Position numbers and translations under genes: made by a program
Source of the DNA: Methanobacteriota archaeon
GTDB taxonomy: Archaea; Methanobacteriota; Methanobacteria; Methanobacteriales; Methanobacteriaceae
NCBI GenBank assembly: GCA_023434825.1
Contig: JAEYSH010000125.1
Coordinates: forward strand, 1-14,628
DNA: 14,628 nt
Reading direction: 5' to 3'
The notes under the pieces: generated by a model
The model's input: the letters and a program-made list of their open reading frames with translations, nothing else
The model's database searches: none
Told to the model about the DNA's origin: nothing
Shown here: positions 7,464-14,337 of the stretch, piece after piece
Layout of the letters: each line of letters begins with the position of its first letter
Position numbering within the stretch: the first letter of the stretch is position 1

Positions 7464-7489
7464 TTTAAAATTCATCGAATTTTGACGCC
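7460..7489 (+). repeat. Hairpin overlapping the tRNA-Ser 3' end
   Basis: AAAATTC (7467-7473), loop ATC, GAATTTT (7477-7483) form a 7-bp stem. The pairing extends outward: GGCG (7460-7463, the last four bases of the tRNA) pairs with CGCC (7486-7489), with T-A and T-G pairs and one bulged T between. In the precursor RNA this hairpin would compete with the acceptor stem of the tRNA. Confidence 0.5.
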
Positions 7490-7667
7490 TCAAAATCATA
7501 GATTTTGAGAGCGCTCAACCTTTTTTTACAAAAAGCAGGCGAAATTTTCAATTTCGCGGCCACGAATCGTAGATTCGCCGAGATTGATCAAAAAATCTCG
7601 CAAAAATCTTCGATTTTTGGGCACAAAACAAATTCCGACTGCCTCGCTCAAAACTATGTTTTTCCGC
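7464..7667. repeat. Array of small hairpins, mostly with 3-nt loops, containing a two-hairpin repeat unit
   Basis: Inverted repeats follow one another with hardly any free sequence: AAAATTC loop ATC (7467-7483); TCAAAATC loop ATA (7490-7508); CTTTTT loop TTAC (7520-7535); GCGAAATT loop TTC (7539-7557); CGAATC loop GTA (7563-7577); CGAGATT with an 8-nt loop (7579-7600); CAAAAATC loop TTC (7601-7619); AAAAC loop TAT (7650-7662). The stems differ from each other, so this is not a tandem sequence repeat. Hairpins 1 and 2 are joined by GACGCC (7484-7489) and followed by GAGCGC (7509-7514), the same linkers as the element at 11215-11272. The last hairpin, read on the minus strand, is also followed by GAGCG (7645-7649). 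Every stem named is read directly; the grouping into elements is inference. Confidence 0.6.
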
Positions 7668-7889
7668 TGCAGAATGCTATAATCTTGATTATATTAACGC
7701 GATTAGTTCAAAATAACTTTTTTAGTTAATTCTCAGATAATTTAATTTCATCGATTAAAAATCAAAAACAAATTCTAATTTTATTAGCAAAAATTTTACT
7801 AAAGATTAGTTACATTTAATATTAATTTTGAAGAAGTATTAATAACATAAATGACTATTACAATGTTAATAACAATTTTTGGTGACTAA
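7668..7889. other. AT-rich gene-free stretch before the zinc-ribbon gene
   Basis: After the hairpin array the sequence becomes plain AT-rich DNA with no recognised gene or RNA. ATTTAATATTAA (7814-7825) is a possible box A for the gene at 7890, and GGTGA (7881-7885) is its ribosome binding site. Confidence 0.4.
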
Positions 7890-8573
7890 ATGGACAAAAA
7901 ATCTTCAGATAGTAAAAAAGATTTCCTTATTTGTGATAAATGTAAATGTTATTATCCATTACAACCCGATGAGTCTCCTGATGATTTTTCAGATGAATGC
8001 AAATGTGGTGGCCATATTAAACACGTAATAAATGTTAATGATCATTTGATTAAATCTAAAAGTTTTGATAAGGACTTAGTTGACAAAAATATGAATAATA
8101 ACGTTGTTGAAGACTTAAAATCATTCATAGGTTCTCATAAAAAAAGAAATTTTGCAATTTTTGCTTTAGTTTTGTTAATTATAATAATTCCAATTTATTC
8201 AATACAGAGTTTGCACAATAATGACACTTTATTGAGCAATTATACTTTCGATCTTCCAGATAATGTTCCTGTTCCAGGCATGATGGTCTATAAAGATATA
8301 ATAGTTCCTATACCTCCAGGATCAACTAAAATAAAGATAAAATACAATTTATCAGGAGGTGCATATGGTAAAATGTATATAAAATCTTATAACACTACCA
8401 TTTATGGAGACCATCCAGATATAGCATTCCAAAAAAATGTTAGGAATTTTAAAGAGGTTGATCTAATAAAGAAAAGTGGTACAGGAACCATAGAATTAAA
8501 TAATCCTGAAATTCAAAGTATTTTAATCGAAGTGGGATCTGTTAAAGGTAATGTCAGCATTTATTATTCATAA
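7890..8573 (+). CDS. Membrane-anchored zinc-ribbon protein of unknown function, 227 residues
   Basis: The ATG lies 4 nt after GGTGA. The N-terminal cytoplasmic part has a putative zinc ribbon with C15-x2-C18 (plus C20) and C37-x1-C39, the second knuckle reading CKCGGHIKH. A charged linker (KSHKKRN-type, residues 77-87) precedes a single membrane helix at about 88-106 (FAIFALVLLIIIIPIYSI). The remaining 120 residues should face outside: they are beta-rich, contain several potential N-glycosylation sequons (for example NYT, NLS, NTT, NVS) and a proline-rich stretch PVPGMM...IVPIPPGST. The positive-inside rule supports this orientation. The zinc ribbon plus anchor plus small exposed domain occurs in many methanogen proteins of unknown role. 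There is no neighbour in the same operon to give a function. Confidence 0.8.
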   Translation: MDKKSSDSKKDFLICDKCKCYYPLQPDESPDDFSDECKCGGHIKHVINVNDHLIKSKSFDKDLVDKNMNNNVVEDLKSFIGSHKKRNFAIFALVLLIIIIPIYSIQSLHNNDTLLSNYTFDLPDNVPVPGMMVYKDIIVPIPPGSTKIKIKYNLSGGAYGKMYIKSYNTTIYGDHPDIAFQKNVRNFKEVDLIKKSGTGTIELNNPEIQSILIEVGSVKGNVSIYYS

Positions 8574-8631
8574 AGAGAATCATTGAATATGAAATTATTT
8601 TATACAATGATATTGGAAAAATTTATAAACA

Positions 8632-8640
8632 TTTATATAA
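8632..8640 (+). promoter_or_regulatory. TATA box of the DUF6790-like gene
   Basis: TTTATATAA is a strong box A, about 50 nt before the ATG at 8691, predicting a leader of about 30 nt. It follows the end of the zinc-ribbon gene by about 60 nt, so the two genes are probably transcribed separately. Confidence 0.5.
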
Positions 8641-8690
8641 CCTCAATATATAAAATCAATTAATTTTACAATGATAAGGGGGTTTAAAAT

Positions 8691-9215
8691 ATGGAAATGA
8701 CATATATTTTCATACTAATAACATTGATTGGTGCTATTTTGCATTTATTTTTAAGTAAAGCAGAAAGAACAAAAAATAGAGTTTTTGAAGTATTTTTACT
8801 GTGGTTCCTTTTTATAATGGTTGGAATTGGCTCAATATGGGCATTTATAGGCCATGTATTCATGTCAAGTACCATTGCAGCAATGATCGGCTGGCCGGCA
8901 GGTAATCCGTTCCAGCTTGAAGTTGGAGTTGCAAATCTATCCTACGGAATTTTAGGAATTCTTTGCTGGAAATTCAGGGATAGTTTCTGGACAGCAACTG
9001 TAACCGCGGTATCTATATTCTACTTTGGAGCCGCATACATCCATATTACCAACATAATGCAGACTGGAAATTTAGCTGCTGGAAACGCTGGTTACGCACT
9101 TTATATTGACATATTAATTCCAATAATTTTAATATGCCTTTTAGTAGCTTATAATCTAACTAAAAATGGCATGATCAAGGATACTGGAGATTCAGATTTG
9201 CCAAAAAGTGTTTAA
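8691..9215 (+). CDS. Multi-pass membrane protein, DUF6790-like
   Basis: The ATG follows AGGGGGT (8677-8683) by 7 nt. The 174-residue protein has about five membrane helices (roughly 4-21, 32-58, 79-94, 99-121, 136-156). Between helices 2 and 3 lies a conserved-looking GHVFM (55-59) and WPAGNPFQLEVG (68-79), a motif I associate with the DUF6790 family, common in methanogens and some bacteria; the family has no assigned function. Polar residues buried near the membrane (H56, E77, N82, H118, N121) could form a binding site, which is inference. The tail from residue 157 is hydrophilic and acidic. It appears to be a single-gene transcript ending in a T-rich tract. Confidence 0.85.
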   Translation: MEMTYIFILITLIGAILHLFLSKAERTKNRVFEVFLLWFLFIMVGIGSIWAFIGHVFMSSTIAAMIGWPAGNPFQLEVGVANLSYGILGILCWKFRDSFWTATVTAVSIFYFGAAYIHITNIMQTGNLAAGNAGYALYIDILIPIILICLLVAYNLTKNGMIKDTGDSDLPKSV

Positions 9216-9239
9216 TTAATATTTTTCTTTTTTTTATTT
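9216..9239 (+). terminator. T-rich terminator after the DUF6790-like gene
   Basis: The plus strand has T5 and T8 runs (9222-9235) right after the stop codon, typical of archaeal termination. The rest of the convergent gap to 9462 is AT-rich and shows no gene or clear structure. Confidence 0.5.
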
Positions 9240-9462
9240 GCATAAAAACGTGAAAATAATGTCATAAATGTACTTTAATTTTAAGATTGGCCTGTTTAGA
9301 TGTAGACTTGACAAATAAAGTTTTCATTAAATCATGATATGTCAATAAATTTTAATCAAAAGATGCATTATTTGAATGTTGAAGCATGTAAAATGCATAA
9401 TAAAAATAGCTTCAATTAATTAAAGTTACTAAATAATCTAAGTTAAAAGTAAAATAAAAAAA

Positions 9463-10641
9463 TTATTTTTTCATTAATTCATAAATTGCACCGCCAAGCT
9501 TTTTAATTCCTTCTTCGATCCTCGCTTCATCTGAATTTGAGAAATTAAGCCTTAAAGTGTTATCTCCACTTCCATCGGTGAAAAATGCCTTTCCAGGGAC
9601 AAATGCAACATCTTCTTTGATCGCAAGGTCAAATAAGTCCATTGAAGAAAGTCCTTCAGGTAAAGTTACCCATAAAAACATTCCTCCTTCTGGTTTTGTA
9701 TATTTAACACCTTCTGGAAAATGCTCCTCTATCATTGAAACCATTAAATTCCTCTGGTCTCTATACATTTTTTTTATTTTTTCAATGTGTTTATCAACAT
9801 TATTATCGATTAAATACTGATAAACAACTCTTTGTGTGAAATAATTAGAATGAAGGTCTGAAGCTTGTTTAGCAATTAAAATTTTCTCCATAATCTCTTC
9901 ATTTGCAACTATCCAACCCAACCTCATTCCCGGAGAAACAATTTTGGAAAAAGAACCAAATAATACAGCATTATCAAGATAAGACTTAACTGGAGGTATA
10001 TCTTCTCCTAAAAACCTTATTTCGCCATATGGATTATCTTCTACAAAAATTGTATCTTCATTTTTAAGAATTTCAGCAACTTGTTGCCTTTTTTCGGCAG
10101 AATAAGTTATTCCAGTTGGATTTTGGAAATTAGTAACAGAATAAAAAAGCTTTATTTTATTTTCATCAAGTATCTTTTTAAGAGCTTCAATGTCTGCTCC
10201 ATCCTCCAACAAAGGAACTGATTTAAATTCCGGTTCAAATAAGCCAAATGATTGTATTGCAGCTAGATATGTAGGATTTTCAACCAGAACTTTATCTCCT
10301 TTATTTAAAAAGACCTTACTGACCAAATCAATTCCCTGTTGTGAACCGTTTGTAATTAATATTTCATTAGCATCAACTTTTAAACCGATTTTTGAGTATC
10401 TTTCTGCGATATACTCACGAAGTGGTAAATATCCTTCGGAGGTACTATATTGCAGAATTTCATCCCCATTTGATTTTATAACTTTAGATACTGCTTTCTC
10501 TATTTCTTTTATGGGGAATGATCTTGGGTTTGGAAGCCCTCCAGCAAATGAAATTATCTCTGGCTCTTCTGTAACCTTTAATATCTCTCTTATAAATGAT
10601 TTGTGAACATTATTCATTCTATCTGCAAATAAATTATTCAT
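9463..10641 (-). CDS. PLP-dependent class I/II aminotransferase (LysN/2-aminoadipate-type)
   Basis: This is a fold type I aminotransferase moving amino groups between an amino acid and a 2-oxo acid in the cytoplasm. Numbering from the ATG at 10641 (392 residues): the substrate-proximal FAGGLPNPRSFP at 32-43, NFQNPTG (N174), EDNPYGE (D202, Y205), the PLP-binding lysine in GSFSK (K233), GMRLGW (R240) and the carboxylate-binding arginine in LRLNFS (R364). GGLP near the N-terminus is typical of the group that includes LysN, 2-aminoadipate aminotransferase and multi-substrate archaeal aromatic/branched-chain aminotransferases; the exact substrate cannot be settled. The ATG at 10641 is chosen because GGTGAT (10652-10647) precedes it by 5 nt; an in-frame TTG and GTG fall on that site. 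It stands alone, convergent with the DUF6790-like gene. Confidence 0.93.
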   Translation of the reverse strand: MNNLFADRMNNVHKSFIREILKVTEEPEIISFAGGLPNPRSFPIKEIEKAVSKVIKSNGDEILQYSTSEGYLPLREYIAERYSKIGLKVDANEILITNGSQQGIDLVSKVFLNKGDKVLVENPTYLAAIQSFGLFEPEFKSVPLLEDGADIEALKKILDENKIKLFYSVTNFQNPTGITYSAEKRQQVAEILKNEDTIFVEDNPYGEIRFLGEDIPPVKSYLDNAVLFGSFSKIVSPGMRLGWIVANEEIMEKILIAKQASDLHSNYFTQRVVYQYLIDNNVDKHIEKIKKMYRDQRNLMVSMIEEHFPEGVKYTKPEGGMFLWVTLPEGLSSMDLFDLAIKEDVAFVPGKAFFTDGSGDNTLRLNFSNSDEARIEEGIKKLGGAIYELMKK

Positions 10642-10686
10642 TAATATCACCAAATTAAAAATACTTATCTTATAATCTTTTAAAAT

Positions 10687-11568
10687 TTATTTTTTACTTC
10701 CATAGCGCTTCACATGTTTCCATGCCTTTTTAAGGTGTTCTGGAGTTTTACTTTCATCATATATGGATGTATCTTCTCTATTAAAGATTTTTCTATCCTC
10801 TCCAACAGGACAAACTTTGATACAAATTCCACATGGAGATCTAAATTCTTTTCTAAGTTTTTTACTCCTTTGAGCGCATGTTATTTTATCTACCGGTGGT
10901 GGAAAATCGCCTTCTTCTTTTACCGCATTAACTGGACACTCTTTAACACAAGCAAGACATCGAGTACATAAATCATTATTATTTATAGGACTTCCTTCTA
11001 TTTCTGCTGTTGTAAAAATTGATGTAAATCTTACTCTTGGACCGAATTCTTTGGTTAAAAGAACGTTGTTCTGTCCAAATGAGCCTAAACCCGCAAGATA
11101 TGCTGCATGTTTATGTGAAAAGAATGCAAATGGTTTTTTAAGAATTACATCTATATCCCCATAAGCATCACGAGGTAAATAAATTGAAGGGTACCCTTTA
11201 AATGTCAAAAAATCCTCAAACATGAAATGTTTGGGACGCCAAAAAATTCAAAGAATTTTTTGAGCGTTTGAGATTTCATAGGCTTTTAAATCAAGAGCAT
11301 CATTTACAGTTTTATAAAGCTCATGATAATAAATTGAGGGAGCAGTTTCAACTATTGGAAGATGAACTGGAAGTCCAATCACAATAACCGTTTTTACTTC
11401 TGGATAAATTGATTGCGGCCAAAATTCTTTAGGAATCCATTCATCAAACTGGTTTGGAAGCTCTTCTGGAGGATTTTCCCATCTACTAACGGGTGCAAAC
11501 CCTACCAGAGGAATTTGGAGCTCCTCGCATTTTTTAATTAATTCTTCTTTTAATCCCTCATTTTCCAT
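10687..11568 (-). pseudogene. QueG-like 4Fe-4S double-cluster protein, disrupted by a hairpin element with an in-frame TGA
   Basis: Two open segments on the minus strand are in the same frame and together make one protein. The first (11568 to 11251) is the N-terminal part, 106 residues with VGFAPVSRW and VIGLPVHLP. The second (from 11223, 178 residues) has AAYLAGLGSFGQNN, then C86-x2-C89-x2-C92-x3-C96-P and C131-x2-C134-x3-C138-P (with C116), the two-cluster pattern of epoxyqueuosine reductase (QueG)-like proteins. Between them lie a TGA (11250-11248) and eight codons of unrelated sequence, coinciding with the element at 11215-11272. Removing about 54 nt would restore a protein of about 275 residues. 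Archaea use archaeosine rather than queuosine, so the ancestral role is probably another reduction. No ribosome binding site precedes the ATG at 11223; a short product from 11568 and a separate C-terminal product are possible but doubtful. Confidence 0.8.
11215..11272. repeat. Two-hairpin element inside the QueG-like gene
   Basis: The outer ends CTCAAAC (11215-11221) and GTTTGAG (11266-11272) are 7-bp inverted repeats. Inside are hairpin CAAACAT loop GAA (11217-11233), the linker GACGCC (11235-11240), hairpin AAAAAATTC loop AAA (11241-11261), then GAGCGT (11262-11267). CTCAAAC can pair either with the nearby GTTTG or with the distant end, so two folds are possible. A wider pair, ATGAAAT/ATTTCAT (11222-11228 and 11273-11279), surrounds part of it. 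Order and linkers match the start of the array after tRNA-Ser (7467-7514). No clear target duplication is visible. Confidence 0.6.
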
Positions 11569-11643
11569 GTTATAACTTAGTTTTAGATTGAATAAAAATT
11601 TATTTATGTTCTAATAATCTCAAAAAATGAATTTAAAAATTAA

Positions 11644-12543
11644 TTAATCCAAACAAAACTCATCATCATCTCCATCTGGACAAACATGGACAGTAACCAT
11701 AGATACCATATCAATATCCTCAACTATTTTCCCCTCAACGTCATGAGCTATTGCATGCGCTTCTTTTAAACTTAAATCTTCTGCAACAGTCACATGAAGC
11801 TCAACTGATGCATAAGGGCCTAAATAATTAATTCTAACGTTGTGAATACCTAAAACTCCATTAACTGACAATGAACATTCATTAATATTATCAAAAATCT
11901 CTTTTGAAGGTACAGTTCCCAATATATTATTTATATTTTCCCTTCCAACATCGAAAGCTGTCTTTAAAACCATTATAGCAATGAAAATGGCCACAATTGG
12001 ATCTAAAATTGGATATCCAAGCTGTGCTCCAATTACGCCTACAAATATGGCTGCACTTGAGAATATATCAACTTTCTGATGCTGTGCATCTGCAATTATG
12101 GCTGGACTGTTTATTTTTTTACCGGTTCTCATAATGTAAGTGGTCATTATGAAATTAACGACAATTCCAATAAGTGCCATTACTGCGGCAATTGTCTCTG
12201 GAGGAGTTAAAGCTGCTCCTAAAAATATTTTCTTGTAAACTTCAGATAAGATTTCAAATGCAATAATTCCAAGAAAAACAACTATTACAAGACCCACTAA
12301 AGGTTCTGCACGACCGTGCCCATATGGATGTAATTTATCCGGTGGTTTTAAGCTAATCCTAAAGCCGATGAATGTTATTGTAGATGTTAAAATGTCAGAA
12401 AAGGTATGGGCAGCTTCAGCTATAAGCGCTGTACTTCCAGATAAGATACCTATAACAAAATTGAAGATTGTTAAGCCTACATTTCCAATTATGGCTACAG
12501 AAACTGCTCTTCGCCCCATTTTCTTACGATCTTCAATATCCAA
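11644..12543 (-). CDS. Cation diffusion facilitator (CDF) family metal/proton antiporter
   Basis: CDF proteins export divalent metals (Zn, Mn, Fe, Co, Cd) in exchange for protons. The 299 residues have the usual six membrane helices and a cytoplasmic C-terminal domain. The transport site is formed by H46-x3-D50 in AEAAHTFSD of helix 2 and H155-x3-D159 in DAQHQKVD of helix 5; a His/Asp site of this kind is usual for zinc-type members. HPYGHGRAEP at 72-81 is the conserved loop after helix 2. The ferredoxin-like C-terminal domain (about 212-288) has HNVRINYLG and VELHVTVAEDLSLKEAHAIA, and the tail ends CPDGDDDEFCLD, a possible extra metal site. The TTG at 12543 is taken as start because AGGGGG (12556-12551) precedes it by 7 nt; the next candidate is ATG at 12519. 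Confidence 0.93.
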   Translation of the reverse strand: MDIEDRKKMGRRAVSVAIIGNVGLTIFNFVIGILSGSTALIAEAAHTFSDILTSTITFIGFRISLKPPDKLHPYGHGRAEPLVGLVIVVFLGIIAFEILSEVYKKIFLGAALTPPETIAAVMALIGIVVNFIMTTYIMRTGKKINSPAIIADAQHQKVDIFSSAAIFVGVIGAQLGYPILDPIVAIFIAIMVLKTAFDVGRENINNILGTVPSKEIFDNINECSLSVNGVLGIHNVRINYLGPYASVELHVTVAEDLSLKEAHAIAHDVEGKIVEDIDMVSMVTVHVCPDGDDDEFCLD

Positions 12544-12544
12544 G

Positions 12545-12559
12545 AATAGGCCCCCTATT
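12545..12559 (-). promoter_or_regulatory. Small hairpin enclosing the ribosome binding site of the CDF gene
   Basis: On the minus strand AATAGG, loop GGG, CCTATT forms a 6-bp stem that ends one base before the TTG start. The GGGGG of the ribosome binding site is split between stem and loop. It could lower or regulate translation; metal control is speculation. Confidence 0.35.
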
Positions 12560-12659
12560 AAAATAAAGTAATGAGAAAGTTTAATGTTTAAAGTATTTAT
12601 TTGTTTTTAAAAAATAAGAGGAAATGAAGAATAATGTTTTTAAACTATTTTTTATCAGT

Positions 12660-14318
12660 TTAAATCTTTTCTTCTTCATCAGATTTCTTTTTAAGGAATT
12701 CTACAGCCTGATCACGCATTATAAATTTCTGTATTTTACCACTTGCAGTAAGTGGGAATTCATCCACAAAGAAAACATGTTTTGGAACTTTATAACGTGC
12801 TATTCTTTCAATTCCGAAATCCCTTACATCTTCTTCAGTAAGATCAGTATCTTCTTCAAGTATTATGAAAGCACCTACAATTTCGCCGTATTTTTCATCA
12901 GGAATACCTACAACCTGCACATCTTTAATTCCAGGCATTGTGTAGTAGAATTCTTCAATTTCACGTGGATAAATGTTTTCTCCACCACGAATTATCATAT
13001 CTTTAATTCGCCCTACAACTGTATAATATCCATTTTCATCCATAGTGACCAAATCACCGCTGTGAAGCCATCCGTCTTCATCTATTGCTTCTGCAGTTTT
13101 ATCAGGCATTTTATAGTACCCTTTCATGACATTGTATCCTCTGCTACAAATTTCACCAACTTCTCCAGGCCCAACAGTTTCGCCAGTTTCGGGGTTAACA
13201 ACTTTAATTTCACAATTAGGGAGCTTTCTTCCTACTGTTTCAACCCTTAATTCAAGCGGATCATCGACACTTGTTTGAGTAAATCCCGGAGAACCTTCAG
13301 TTAGGCCATAAACACTGGTTATTTCTTTCATGTACATATCGTCTACAACTTTTTTCATGGATTCTATTGGACATGTGGAACCAGCCATTATTCCAGTTCT
13401 AAGTGATGATAAATCAAACATATCAAACATTGGGTGAGAATATTCAGCAATAAACATTGTTGGAACACCATAAAGCGCAGTACACTTTTCTTTTTGAACT
13501 GCTGCAAGAACCATGAGAGGATCGAACTGTTCAAGCATTACCAGAGTTCCTCCATGAGTATACATTGCCATAAGTCCTAGTGTAACTCCAAAACAGTGGA
13601 ACATCGGTACTGGAAGACATAATCTGTCTTTATCAGTGTATTTAAGGTTTTCACCAATATAATAACCATTATTAATTATATTTTTATGTGTAAGCATCAC
13701 GCCTTTTGGGAAACCAGTTGTTCCAGATGTATATTGCATACAAACAACATCATCACTGTTAAAAGTCTTTTTAATCTCTAAAAGTTCTTTATCATCAGTA
13801 TGTTTTCCTAAAAGAAGTAATTCATTGGTATTATAAAGTCCGCGATGCTTTTCTGGTCCAATGTAGATTACACTTTTAAGGCAAGGATATTCTTTACTTT
13901 TTAAGTTACCCCTGTTACTTGTTTTTAGTTCAGGAACAAGTTCATATAATACATTTAAATAATTAACATCCCTGAATCCTTCGGTTATAGCAATAGCCTT
14001 CATATCTGATTGCTTTAAAACATAATCAAGCTCGTGACTTTTATAAGCAGTATTTACAGTTACAAGTACTGCGCCTATTTTTGCACAGGCAAATAAAAAT
14101 GTAATCCAATCTGGAACGTTTAATGCCCAGATTCCTACGTGATCTCCTTTTGTAATTCCAATTGAGAGCATGCCCTTTGCCAGCATATCCACTCTTTCAT
14201 TGAATTCCTTATATGTAAATCTAAGGTCTCTATCGGGATAAACCATGAATTCATTGTCCGGGTACTTTTCAGCCTGTTTTTCCAGGAAATCATTGATTGT
14301 ATCTTCTGTAAAAAGCAT
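12660..14318 (-). CDS. AMP-forming acyl-CoA synthetase (medium-chain/FadD-like)
   Basis: This ANL-superfamily enzyme activates a carboxylic acid with ATP to an acyl-adenylate and transfers it to CoA. Numbering from the ATG at 14318 (552 residues): phosphate-binding loop YTSGTTGFPKG at 196-206, YGLTE at 337-341, the ribose-binding D422 in HSGD, the hinge GRIKD at 436-440 followed by MIIRGGENIYP, and the catalytic lysine of TASGKIQK (K528). This is a complete enzyme. The start is chosen for AGGGGG (14330-14325) lying 6 nt upstream; an in-frame ATG at 14360 would overlap the preceding gene. The fold is like that of medium-chain and branched or aryl acid ligases, not acetyl-CoA synthetase, which is longer. 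Nineteen nt separate it from the thioesterase upstream, so they are an operon. The acid used is unknown. Confidence 0.94.
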   Translation of the reverse strand: MLFTEDTINDFLEKQAEKYPDNEFMVYPDRDLRFTYKEFNERVDMLAKGMLSIGITKGDHVGIWALNVPDWITFLFACAKIGAVLVTVNTAYKSHELDYVLKQSDMKAIAITEGFRDVNYLNVLYELVPELKTSNRGNLKSKEYPCLKSVIYIGPEKHRGLYNTNELLLLGKHTDDKELLEIKKTFNSDDVVCMQYTSGTTGFPKGVMLTHKNIINNGYYIGENLKYTDKDRLCLPVPMFHCFGVTLGLMAMYTHGGTLVMLEQFDPLMVLAAVQKEKCTALYGVPTMFIAEYSHPMFDMFDLSSLRTGIMAGSTCPIESMKKVVDDMYMKEITSVYGLTEGSPGFTQTSVDDPLELRVETVGRKLPNCEIKVVNPETGETVGPGEVGEICSRGYNVMKGYYKMPDKTAEAIDEDGWLHSGDLVTMDENGYYTVVGRIKDMIIRGGENIYPREIEEFYYTMPGIKDVQVVGIPDEKYGEIVGAFIILEEDTDLTEEDVRDFGIERIARYKVPKHVFFVDEFPLTASGKIQKFIMRDQAVEFLKKKSDEEEKI

Positions 14319-14337
14319 TTTAAACCCCCTAAATATC

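Noticed and set aside
7464..7667. CRISPR array
   Set aside because: There is no constant repeat: each hairpin has a different sequence and spacing, and no cas gene is nearby.
7505..7729. Open frame of 74 codons after tRNA-Ser
   Set aside because: It runs through the hairpin array, has no ribosome binding site, and its translation looks like the by-product of inverted repeats; not a gene.
9300..9462. Repeated ATGCAT-containing sequences (9363 and 9392 areas) as a possible regulatory repeat
   Set aside because: They are short, AT-rich and imperfect, lie at the convergent 3' ends of genes, and are compatible with chance.
11241..11262. TGA followed by structure as a possible selenocysteine site
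   Set aside because: Known archaeal selenoproteins are in Methanococcales and Methanopyrus, with the SECIS in the untranslated region; here the TGA is within an inserted hairpin between two halves, with no cysteine position to match.
11215..11272. Classical MITE or insertion sequence with target duplication
   Set aside because: The ends are inverted copies of only 7 bp, no direct duplication is visible and no transposase is in the window, so I keep it as an unclassified structured repeat.
12624..13250. Long phenylalanine-rich frame antisense to the acyl-CoA synthetase
   Set aside because: Composition (Phe, Ser, Asn) is that of a shadow frame, and the opposite strand encodes a complete enzyme.
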